Shown here piece after piece: positions 1-5,527 of a DNA stretch of 5,576 nt. The notes beneath the pieces are model-generated. The model was given only the letters and a program-made list of their open reading frames with translations. It was not told the DNA's origin and searched no databases. The DNA comes from an uncultured Clostridia bacterium (GTDB lineage: Bacteria; Bacillota; Clostridia; Christensenellales; UBA1242): the NCBI GenBank assembly GCA_944372715.1, contig CALVZZ010000077.1, positions 1 to 5,576 of the forward strand. The letters run 5' to 3'. Numbering within the stretch: position 1 is the stretch's first letter; each line of letters starts with the position of its first letter. The position numbers and the translations under genes were made by a program.

Positions 1-116
1 AATTTATCAATGTCAATATTTTTGCTTACCGAATTAATTGTAAAAATCCTTTTTTCATCATCTAAAAAAATTTTTGTTAAAGATTTTAAACTCTGTGTTA
101 CAATTTCAATTTTCAT
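1..116 (-). CDS. Hypothetical protein, 5' part only (cut by left edge)
   Basis: An open frame starts at ATG 116-114 and runs without a stop for 38 codons to the window edge; it begins MKIEIVTQSL. The start is supported by a GAGGT Shine-Dalgarno at 126-122, five bases from the ATG. The only other ATGs in the gap upstream close within a few codons. The 44-base gap after the stop of the zincin gene contains neither a terminator nor a convincing promoter, so the two genes are probably one operon. The visible residues are a charged, Ile/Lys-rich start with no signal peptide or membrane segment. The product cannot be identified from this fragment. Confidence 0.6.
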   Translation of the reverse strand, partial: MKIEIVTQSLKSLTKIFLDDEKRIFTINSVSKNIDIDK

Positions 117-160
117 ACTTTACCTCATAAACATTTTATACTTTTTACCATATAAATCAA

Positions 161-1891
161 CTATTTTTGCAAAGCTGAATCCGATGTTTTTACAAGATAT
201 GTTTTTTGATGTTTTTTCTTTTTTTTAATATTTTTATTAACCCTTTTAACTGCATTTATTGAATCATTTAACACTTGAACATAGTCAGGTGCAAAAATCA
301 TATTGCTGGAATTGTATTTTTTTATTTCTTTATATGCCCTTTCCAAATATTCAATACCTATTGCGCTAAAATAATTTATTGAATCATTTAATAAATTAAA
401 ATTATCTCTACCTATTGCCTTTTCAAATGCATATGGGTCAGATGAAAGCCTGCATTTTATTATTAAAGATAAATTATCATCTATAAAATCACCCATTAAA
501 TTAAAAAACTTTGAATACAAAGAGGACTTAGGATTTTTTGCACCAATTTCAAATCCATCTCTAACAAAAAGTGAATATATTTTTTCTGTAATATAATCGT
601 TAACAATTTCATCTAACATACAAGAATTTTTAGTAATCCTGTTTTTTGAAACATAACAAAAACCATATTTGTAGCCCATATATTTTTCTTCATTAAATAT
701 CAAATCAGACTCTACAATATGATTCATCTCGTGAATTAGAGTAGAAGTATCAAGATTTAAAAATTGATCACATATACAGATGTTATAAATTTGTTTATCA
801 CTAATTTTCCTTAACGGATAAACCCACGCAAAACCTCCATTGTTTTTTGTTACATAAGAATAAACTTCGTCTAATAAATTCAATTCTAAAACATTATATC
901 CTTCTTTTAACAAAGTTTTAATTACGGTATCCAAATAACAATTTCCGTGAGTTTGTTCAAAGACAAACATATCGTCAAGATTATCAAAAACTTCTAAAAT
1001 TGAATCGTCTTGCAATTTTTTCATAAGAGACTTACTATTTATATACTTATCAAAATCATTTCCAAAATCAAAACCTAGAAATTTAAATAATTTAATATAA
1101 TTTTGTTTATCTTTAACAGTAAAAAACATTTCATTTTTTTCTATAAAGTCTAAATACAAATTTACATATAAATTAATATTTTTATCTTTTATTAATTCAT
1201 TAACACCTTTTTTAATAATTTTTGAAAATAGCAACAAAACTATTGAGGCTTTTTTCTTTTTATAGTTTAAATAACTTTCAATTCCTTGAGATTCCATTTT
1301 CCCAATCTTATCTGTTATCACTTTGCTTTGTATTTTTATGGAATCAACCTCTTTTTTATATTTATCATACCATAATAGTTTTAATTCCTTATATGATTGA
1401 AAAAACTTTAATAAATGTTTGCTTAAAATAATATTCAAAGTTTTATATAAATTATCTTCCGTCATTGGTTTTTGACAGTCCACTATACCAAATGCATAAG
1501 CTAAATTTACAATGTTATTTGCAATATCTTGCTCTACATCGTTAACATTAATATTACCTTTTTTATATTCTAAGATGGTTTTAAAAACTTTATCAAAATT
1601 GTAATCACGAATATAAAAAAACCTTTCAACAGGCAAATTTAATTTATTAAACAATTTAAATTCATATTTTTTTATCTTATTATTATAATATTGTTGAGCT
1701 TGAACCTTTACTGCTTTTAATGTATTTGGGTCTATTCTTCCCGAAAAAATATAAATAGCATTTTTTAATCTATTTTCAATTCTACTCCTGTATTCTTCTC
1801 CGTAAAACTCCACAAAGTATTCAATTATTTTGCCTAGTTTTCCCTCAATAGGATTAAAAATATTAACTCCGTCTATAATTATTTTTTCCAT
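161..1891 (-). CDS. Putative cytosolic zinc metalloprotease-like protein (HEMNH zincin), function unknown
   Basis: The 576-residue product has no signal peptide or membrane span, so it is probably cytosolic. Its one recognisable signature is LIHEMNHIVE: H387, E388 and H391 form an HExxH zinc site, preceded by a hydrophobic stretch (370-381) like the edge strand seen before the active-site helix in zincins. A later helix-like segment, LDEIVNDYITEKI (426-438), supplies E428 (or D432/E436) as a plausible third ligand, 37 residues on, as in gluzincins. The first 350 residues are helical, Lys-rich and unrecognised. The C terminus is strongly basic (KRVNKNIKKKKKHQK, 549-563), which could bind nucleic acid or be only a tail. 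The start is ATG 1891-1889, with AGGTG at 1901-1897 five bases away. The gene has its own promoter and appears to lead an operon with the partial gene on its left. The zincin fold is well supported. Proteolytic activity and substrate are unknown. Confidence 0.75.
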   Translation of the reverse strand: MEKIIIDGVNIFNPIEGKLGKIIEYFVEFYGEEYRSRIENRLKNAIYIFSGRIDPNTLKAVKVQAQQYYNNKIKKYEFKLFNKLNLPVERFFYIRDYNFDKVFKTILEYKKGNINVNDVEQDIANNIVNLAYAFGIVDCQKPMTEDNLYKTLNIILSKHLLKFFQSYKELKLLWYDKYKKEVDSIKIQSKVITDKIGKMESQGIESYLNYKKKKASIVLLLFSKIIKKGVNELIKDKNINLYVNLYLDFIEKNEMFFTVKDKQNYIKLFKFLGFDFGNDFDKYINSKSLMKKLQDDSILEVFDNLDDMFVFEQTHGNCYLDTVIKTLLKEGYNVLELNLLDEVYSYVTKNNGGFAWVYPLRKISDKQIYNICICDQFLNLDTSTLIHEMNHIVESDLIFNEEKYMGYKYGFCYVSKNRITKNSCMLDEIVNDYITEKIYSLFVRDGFEIGAKNPKSSLYSKFFNLMGDFIDDNLSLIIKCRLSSDPYAFEKAIGRDNFNLLNDSINYFSAIGIEYLERAYKEIKKYNSSNMIFAPDYVQVLNDSINAVKRVNKNIKKKKKHQKTYLVKTSDSALQK

Positions 1892-1911
1892 ACCTTCACC
1901 TAATCATCTAT

Positions 1912-1940
1912 ATATTAACACAGTAAAGAGCAAAATTCAA
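1912..1940 (-). promoter_or_regulatory. Extended -10 sigma-A promoter of the zincin operon
   Basis: On the minus strand, TTGAAT (1940-1935) is followed after exactly 17 bases by TAATAT (1917-1912), with TG one base upstream of the -10 (TGT-TAATAT). Transcription would start near 1905, giving a very short leader of about 14 bases that contains the Shine-Dalgarno. The -35 lies only a few bases beyond the U-tract of the preceding gene's terminator, so one unit ends where the next begins. Confidence 0.7.
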
Positions 1941-1943
1941 TAT

Positions 1944-1977
1944 AAAAAATAAAAAACACGACAATGTCGTGTTTTTT
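1944..1977 (-). terminator. Intrinsic terminator of the 17-residue-repeat gene
   Basis: CACGAC (1957-1962) and GTCGTG (1966-1971) form a six-pair G+C-containing stem with a three-base loop, flanked by A6 and T6 runs that extend the pairing. On the minus strand the hairpin is followed by T runs at 1956-1951 and 1949-1944. It begins 13 bases after the stop codon of the gene at 1991-2884. The A/T symmetry means it could also work on the plus strand, but no plus-strand gene ends here. Confidence 0.85.
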
Positions 1978-1990
1978 ATTTTGTTTTGTA

Positions 1991-2884
1991 TTATTCTGTT
2001 ATATTTTCTTCATTTGGCTCTTTAATGGTTTCATCTTCCACAACTATTTCAGTAACTACATCTTCATCAGCTTTTTTGTTTCTTGTTGCCTTTTTAGTTT
2101 TTTCTATTTCTAAAGTTTCTTTAACTTCACTTTCTACACTTTCTTTCGCAACAGCAGAAAGCCTTTCCTTTTTTTGTGTATAGATAACTATTGAATTACC
2201 ACTTTTACTTTTAATTTTTCCACCAATTTGTTGATATACGATTGCGCTTCCCATCATAAAGTTAACATTACCATCGTTTTGTGTGTTAATTTCTGCACCA
2301 TCACAAAGCTCACCAACTTCACCCATATTCATCGTTCCAACACTAGACTTATTTAACATATACCCAATTTTACCATTCATAAGAGTAGATATTGAAGTTC
2401 TATCTAGCATACCAATAATACTACCATTAATCATAGTTCCTATTTTTGCATCATTTCTTATAAACATAATTTGTGCATTGTTAATTGTTGCAACTTCTGC
2501 TTTATCATCAATAAATTTTATGCTACCCTTATTGAATGTACCAATCTTTGCTTTGCCTTTTACATAGTCAATATGTGCATCATTAATTGTGGTTATATTG
2601 GATTTATCTTTAACCATATAAATAGAACCTGTTTTTATTAAGCCAATTTTCGCCTTGCCACCAAGTGTTTTAATATCGCCACTATTTAAAATTTGTATTT
2701 TTGAGCGACCAACAACTTCTATGTAATCAGAATTTGTACTTTCAAGAATAATTGCACTTCCATTTACAGTAACATTTTTGCAATCTATTAAAACGTGTGC
2801 ACCCTCACTTAAAAGCAAATTATCTTCTGCTTCGTGTACAGTTGGTTCAGTAATTTTTTCTTTAAATAAATCAAAAAAGCTCAT
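1991..2884 (-). CDS. 17-residue-repeat, probable beta-solenoid protein of unknown function
   Basis: The 297-residue product consists mainly of a tandem repeat. After a 16-residue unit (54-69) come ten units of exactly 17 residues (70-239), the last one degenerate. Typical units are SIKFIDDKAEVATINNA (121-137) and QIMFIRNDAKIGTMING (138-154); the pattern is roughly x-I-x-x-[IVLM]-x3-[AS]-x-[IV]-x-T-x-N-x-[GA]. Regular spacing of beta-branched residues, Asn and Gly at turns suggests a beta-helix with one repeat per coil. The short amphipathic N terminus (MSFFDLFKEKI) could touch the membrane. The last 58 residues form a highly charged Glu/Lys tail, probably disordered. There is no signal peptide or cell-wall anchor, so it is probably intracellular. 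Bactofilins have similar coil lengths and layout, but the bactofilin consensus is not evident, so this is only an analogy. The start is ATG 2884-2882 with AAGGTG at 2894-2889. It has its own promoter and terminator, so it is probably monocistronic. Confidence 0.85.
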   Translation of the reverse strand: MSFFDLFKEKITEPTVHEAEDNLLLSEGAHVLIDCKNVTVNGSAIILESTNSDYIEVVGRSKIQILNSGDIKTLGGKAKIGLIKTGSIYMVKDKSNITTINDAHIDYVKGKAKIGTFNKGSIKFIDDKAEVATINNAQIMFIRNDAKIGTMINGSIIGMLDRTSISTLMNGKIGYMLNKSSVGTMNMGEVGELCDGAEINTQNDGNVNFMMGSAIVYQQIGGKIKSKSGNSIVIYTQKKERLSAVAKESVESEVKETLEIEKTKKATRNKKADEDVVTEIVVEDETIKEPNEENITE

Positions 2885-2916
2885 ATTTCACCTTCTAAAT
2901 ATAATTTCTTATTCAG

Positions 2917-2944
2917 ATTATACACTAACTTTAATTAAAAACAA
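2917..2944 (-). promoter_or_regulatory. Promoter of the 17-residue-repeat gene
   Basis: A perfect TATAAT -10 box lies at 2922-2917 on the minus strand. The best -35 is weak: TTGTTT at 2944-2939, 16 bases upstream. Transcription would start near 2910, leaving a leader of about 25 bases before the ATG at 2884. The lack of a strong terminator after the PII-like gene means read-through from that operon is also possible. Confidence 0.55.
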
Positions 2945-2980
2945 AATAAAAACACCCTATTTGTTGTTAATTCCAACAAA
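2941..2980 (-). terminator. Weak terminator-like hairpin at the end of the PII-like gene
   Basis: TTTGTTG (2960-2966) pairs perfectly with CAACAAA (2974-2980) across a seven-base loop, within the last codons of the PII-like gene. On the minus strand a T-rich stretch follows after about ten bases (2954-2941, interrupted by A and G). The stem is A+T-rich and the U-tract is distant, so it would be inefficient at best. No better terminator is visible before the next gene. Confidence 0.3.
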
Positions 2981-3556
2981 ATTACAAATTGGAATAGAAA
3001 AACAAATTCCACTCACATTTTCTTCTTTAAAATGTTTTTTTATAGCTTTTATTATTTTCTTTTCGCAATTTTCATTTACAACATTTAACACAATTTCTTT
3101 TTCACTATTAATATCAACTCCTAAAAACGAAGTAAAATTTGCTCCCGTTCCTTTTGCATCAAAAATTGTCCCACCTGTTGCTCCATTCTCTCTAGCTATT
3201 TTCATAACAACGGAAGAGTACCCATAGTCAACAACGCTAACGACCATATTTTTTTCAATACCATTCATAACCCTATCTCCTATTTTAATATTAAACATTA
3301 TACCTGAATTTTGCTTTGAAAATAATTTATTTTCTTCAACTCGTTTCTTTAATTTCTTTAATTCACCTTTTTGAATATTAATAAAATATATGCTTTTGTC
3401 TTCTCTGCTTATATTAAAAAATTCCCAGAAACTTTCTTTTGAACTTCCCCTTGCCTTATGTTTTACAATCCCCGTTATCTTAAATTCATTTATTATATCA
3501 TTAATTTTATTTTCCAAATGTTCATTTGCTATTATTATCAAAATTTCTTTCATCAT
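2957..3556 (-). CDS. PII-like signalling protein with two tandem PII-type domains
   Basis: The C-terminal half (about 100-199) has the look of the P-II family: a segment containing ENGATGGTIFDAKGTG (123-138), then a strand-helix region and SGICFSIPI (182-190). These proteins are ferredoxin-like regulators that usually bind nucleotides and control a partner, often a transporter. The N-terminal half repeats the plan more loosely: GIVKHKARGSS (29-39) aligns with GGTIFDAKGTG (128-138), and SGIMFNIKI (84-92) with SGICFSIPI, at constant offsets of 99 and 98. The 199 residues are therefore two fused PII-type units, against about 110 in a classical PII. The uridylylation-type T-loop of GlnB is not evident. 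The start is ATG 3556-3554 (a second ATG follows directly), with AAGGGG at 3569-3564 seven bases away, inside the upstream DUF1538 gene. The 35-base overlap suggests translational coupling and a joint function. The ligand is unknown. Confidence 0.8.
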   Translation of the reverse strand: MMKEILIIIANEHLENKINDIINEFKITGIVKHKARGSSKESFWEFFNISREDKSIYFINIQKGELKKLKKRVEENKLFSKQNSGIMFNIKIGDRVMNGIEKNMVVSVVDYGYSSVVMKIARENGATGGTIFDAKGTGANFTSFLGVDINSEKEIVLNVVNENCEKKIIKAIKKHFKEENVSGICFSIPICNFVGINNK

Positions 3557-5000
3557 TATTTTTCCCCTTCCTTTTATTTAAAGTTAAATAAATCAATCCT
3601 AGCATTTCTAAGGTAACAATTGGAACACTTGCAACAATACCAGCAAGGCCAAAAGCATTTAAAAGTTCATTTCCTCCATTTAATATACTTGAAAGACCTA
3701 TACAAATTGGTAAAATAAATGAAACTGTCATAGTTCCTGACGCTATTCCTCCAGAATCAAAAGCAATTCCCAAAAATATTGGAGGAATAATATAACCAAG
3801 TAAAATGGCAACAAACATAATAGGGAGTAAAACATACCACAAATTGATATTATAAACAACGTGCAACAAACCAAAAATAACGGAAATAGAAATTCCTATT
3901 CCAATTGCAACATAAATAATCCATTTTTTTAAAAGTTTGGAAGTTACATCTTCTACTTCCTTAGCTAATACTAAAATTGCAGGCTCTGTAAATACTATCA
4001 TAAAGCCCAGTAAAGCTCCCAATAAAAATATTAAACCATTATTCAAACTTGCAATATTTTCTCCAATAAAATATCCCATTGGACTAAAACCATAAAACAC
4101 TCCGGTCAAGAATAAAATAAGCCCCAAATAACAAATAAAAAATCCTATAAAAACCTTGAAAGCCAATTTAGAAGGAAGTTTTAAAATAAAAATTTGCAAA
4201 AGAATAAAGATAACAAGCAATGGAGATAGTGCAATGCTTACATCTTTAATATTTTGAATTAAAATGGGGATAAACCCAGACACACTTTCTGCAACTTGAG
4301 AATTTGTTCCCATAGGTCCAATTATTATACCTAAAATTAAAACAGCAATTATTGGTCCGGTTGAAACAATGGCGACAGCTCCAAAATTGTCATCTTTTGA
4401 AGTTCCACTTCTCACAGCACACAAACCTATAACGAGAGACAATAAAAATGGTGCAGTAATAGTTCCAGTTGCCACACTACCAGCATCAAAAGACAAACCC
4501 AAATACTCATTAGGGGCAAAAATTGCTAAAATAAAAATTAAAATGTAAATAATGGTCAATATATATTTTAATGATATTTTTTTTAAAACTCTAAATAACG
4601 CAAAAGAAACAAAAAGACCTGCTCCAATTCCGAAAACTGATAAAATCAACCAGGTGGATAAAAAAGGATTAATAGAAACAATTTGTCCCACCAAGACTTG
4701 AGCATCTGGCTCTGCAATTGTTGTGACAAAACCAAAAACAAAACCAAAAAGAATGATAAGCCAAATCTTTTTTAATCTCATCAACCTCGTTCCTGCTCTT
4801 TTACCAACTTCCAAAATGCTTAAATCAATTCCAACAAGAAACAGAGCTTGTCCAAAAGCTAAAAGTAAAGCACCCAAAAAAAATGATAAAATTAAATTTT
4901 TATCAAAAGGTACAACTTTTACTGCACACAAAAAAAGAACAACAAGAAAAATAGAAAATGTTGCAATTGAAGATTGTGCTAGCTTCTTTAAAAAATTCAC
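3522..5000 (-). CDS. DUF1538 family membrane protein, two-repeat transporter-like
   Basis: The 492-residue, very hydrophobic product has about 12 predicted membrane segments from residue 11 to 474 and a short charged C-terminal tail (NKRKGKNNDERN, 475-486). It is a clear internal duplication. AEPDAQVL (96-103) recurs as TEPAILVL (338-345), and FDAGSVATGTITAPF (171-185) as FDSGGIASGTMTVSF (414-428), at offsets of 242-243. This matches the DUF1538 family, whose substrate I do not know to be established. The paired Glu-Pro and Gly/Ser/Thr-rich FD(A/S)G motifs in two repeats resemble inverted or tandem-repeat transporters, so transport is inferred, not shown. The start is GTG 5000-4998: an in-frame TAA at 5012-5010 prevents a much earlier start. 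The nearest Shine-Dalgarno, AAAGGTG (5020-5014), is an unusually long 13 bases away. The gene ends with TGA inside the following PII-like gene, which is the probable regulator. Confidence 0.85.
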   Translation of the reverse strand: MNFLKKLAQSSIATFSIFLVVLFLCAVKVVPFDKNLILSFFLGALLLAFGQALFLVGIDLSILEVGKRAGTRLMRLKKIWLIILFGFVFGFVTTIAEPDAQVLVGQIVSINPFLSTWLILSVFGIGAGLFVSFALFRVLKKISLKYILTIIYILIFILAIFAPNEYLGLSFDAGSVATGTITAPFLLSLVIGLCAVRSGTSKDDNFGAVAIVSTGPIIAVLILGIIIGPMGTNSQVAESVSGFIPILIQNIKDVSIALSPLLVIFILLQIFILKLPSKLAFKVFIGFFICYLGLILFLTGVFYGFSPMGYFIGENIASLNNGLIFLLGALLGFMIVFTEPAILVLAKEVEDVTSKLLKKWIIYVAIGIGISISVIFGLLHVVYNINLWYVLLPIMFVAILLGYIIPPIFLGIAFDSGGIASGTMTVSFILPICIGLSSILNGGNELLNAFGLAGIVASVPIVTLEMLGLIYLTLNKRKGKNNDERNFDNNSK

Positions 5001-5013
5001 AGATATAGTTTAA

Positions 5014-5020
5014 CACCTTT
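5014..5020 (-). promoter_or_regulatory. Shine-Dalgarno of the DUF1538 gene, unusually distant from the GTG
   Basis: AAAGGTG (5020-5014 on the minus strand) is the only good ribosome binding site upstream of the DUF1538 frame. It is 13 bases from the GTG at 5000. The in-frame codons between the TAA and GTG are ACT, ATA and TCT. Only ATA at 5006-5004 would give a normal 7-base spacing, and ATA starts are very rare, so GTG is preferred. Confidence 0.5.
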
Positions 5021-5120
5021 TGTAAATTTAAGTCAAAAAAATATTCAACAAAAAAACTTTTTTCAATTACCTGCTAATAGAACAATCAAGTAAATTTTGT
5101 AGAAATTTTATAAAAAAATT

Positions 5121-5129
5121 ATCATATCA
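5121..5129 (-). promoter_or_regulatory. Possible extended -10 promoter for the DUF1538-PII operon
   Basis: On the minus strand, TGATATGAT (5129-5121) is an extended -10: TG, one base, then TATGAT, which matches TATAAT at five of six positions. No credible -35 lies 16-18 bases upstream. Transcription would start near 5114, leaving a leader of about 110 bases that is A/T-rich with poly-T runs. In that leader I see no riboswitch-like structure. It would be divergent from, and back to back with, the RNA promoter at 5152-5180. Confidence 0.35.
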
Positions 5130-5151
5130 CAAAAAAAAGATAGAAAAACAA

Positions 5152-5180
5152 TTGACAAAGTAATACCATTATGATAATAT
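5152..5180 (+). promoter_or_regulatory. Promoter of the tRNA-Ile transcription unit
   Basis: A consensus -35 TTGACA (5152-5157) is separated by 17 bases from TAATAT (5175-5180), with an extended TG at 5172-5173. The expected start is near 5187, about 75 bases before the tRNA-like segment and about 230 before the mature tRNA. It shares the same -10 hexamer, TG element and spacing as the promoter at 1912-1940. Confidence 0.8.
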
Positions 5181-5254
5181 AAGCATACTTTGTGAGAATA
5201 GTTAAACAATGCAAACAAAAGTTATAAGCTTAAAAGTTAACAACTCACTAAGCC

Positions 5255-5276
5255 AAGCCGATGGAATGTAGCTCAG
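5255..5276 (+). repeat. Direct repeat copy 1 (tRNA-Ile 5' end with flank)
   Basis: These 22 bases, starting AAGCCGATGG and ending GTAGCTCAG, are identical to 5412-5433. The repeat takes in seven bases of flank (AAGCCGA) plus the acceptor 5' strand and start of the D arm. A shorter match, CTAAGCC, also precedes both copies. Because identity extends beyond the tRNA body, this looks like a local duplication and not chance tRNA resemblance. Confidence 0.85.
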
Positions 5277-5374
5277 AGGCTCAAGCACCACCCTGCTGCC
5301 GAGCGAAGCGAACGCCAATCGCATACCGACTTCCCTGACGGGCGATTATAAGGTGGGCACCTTATCTGGGTGGC
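5262..5374 (+). ncRNA. Structured RNA beginning as a tRNA-Ile 5' half; not a recognised family
   Basis: This segment is about 60% G+C in a window that is otherwise mostly A+T. It starts with the tRNA-Ile acceptor 5' strand and a slightly altered D arm, and matches the tRNA through AGCACCACCCTG (5284-5295). A 52-base segment (5296-5347) then interrupts the position between G34 and A35 of the anticodon, after which ATAAGGTGG (5348-5356) resumes the match. No T arm, acceptor 3' strand or CCA follows, so it cannot be a functional tRNA. Visible pairings are AATCGC/GCGATT (5317-5322/5342-5347) extended inward by CCG/CGG, ATAAGGT/ACCTTAT (5348-5354/5359-5365) with a GGGC loop, and an enclosing CCACCC/GGGTGG (5288-5293/5368-5373). 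The enclosing stem competes with the tRNA-type anticodon stem. It is probably co-transcribed with the intact tRNA downstream. It could be a small RNA, a processing or regulatory leader, or a decayed tRNA copy. The ends are approximate. Confidence 0.5.
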
Positions 5375-5411
5375 AAACTTAATACATAGACAAAGCAAAG
5401 TCTTTAAAACT

Positions 5412-5433
5412 AAGCCGATGGAATGTAGCTCAG
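5412..5433 (+). repeat. Direct repeat copy 2 (5' end of the intact tRNA-Ile with flank)
   Basis: Identical to 5255-5276 at an offset of 157 bases. It includes the seven bases before the tRNA and the first 15 bases of the tRNA. Confidence 0.85.
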
Positions 5434-5495
5434 CCGGTTAGAGCACCACCCTGATAAGGTGGGGGTCGGTGGTTCGAGTCCACTCATTCCAACCA
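5419..5495 (+). tRNA. tRNA-Ile (anticodon GAU), CCA encoded
   Basis: All four arms fold. The acceptor is TGGAATG (5419-5425) with CATTCCA (5485-5491). The D arm is GCTC/GAGC (5428-5431/5441-5444). The anticodon stem is CCACC/GGTGG (5446-5450/5458-5462) around the loop CTGATAA, giving anticodon GAT at 5453-5455. The T arm is GGTGG-TTCGAGT-CCACT (5468-5484). Discriminator A5492 is followed by CCA (5493-5495). The T arm and variable loop resemble firmicute tRNA-Ile(GAU). The first pair is U1-A72 where G1-C72 is usual. No rRNA genes or tRNA-Ala are adjacent, so this copy lies outside an rRNA operon as far as the window shows. A terminator follows directly. Confidence 0.95.
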
Positions 5496-5499
5496 AATT

Positions 5500-5527
5500 T
5501 GAGAGCAAAAATTGCTCTCATTTTTTT
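5500..5527 (+). terminator. Intrinsic terminator of the tRNA-Ile unit
   Basis: TGAGAGCA (5500-5507) pairs perfectly with TGCTCTCA (5513-5520) across a five-base loop and is followed by seven T (5521-5527). It starts five bases after the CCA end, so the transcript would run from about 5187 to about 5527, roughly 340 bases, with the tRNA at its 3' end. Confidence 0.9.

Noticed and set aside
10..228. Plus-strand 72-codon hydrophobic frame
   Set aside because: It overlaps the minus-strand partial gene and the end of the zincin gene, lacks a ribosome binding site, and its Phe/Leu-rich content is typical of the antisense of A-rich coding sequence.
2778..3227. Plus-strand 149-codon frame
   Set aside because: It is antisense to two well-supported minus-strand genes and crosses their intergenic promoter. 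It has no ribosome binding site or family resemblance.
5209..5271. A 20-codon frame (starts MQTKVISLKV) in the leader of the tRNA unit
   Set aside because: It has no Shine-Dalgarno and ends inside the tRNA-like segment. A short open frame is expected by chance here.
5262..5380. Second functional tRNA, tmRNA, T-box, SRP RNA or RNase P RNA
   Set aside because: There is no T arm or acceptor 3' strand, no tmRNA termini, no T-box TGGNACCGCG motif, no SRP GGAAGGAAGCAGCC-type loop and no RNase P core motif.
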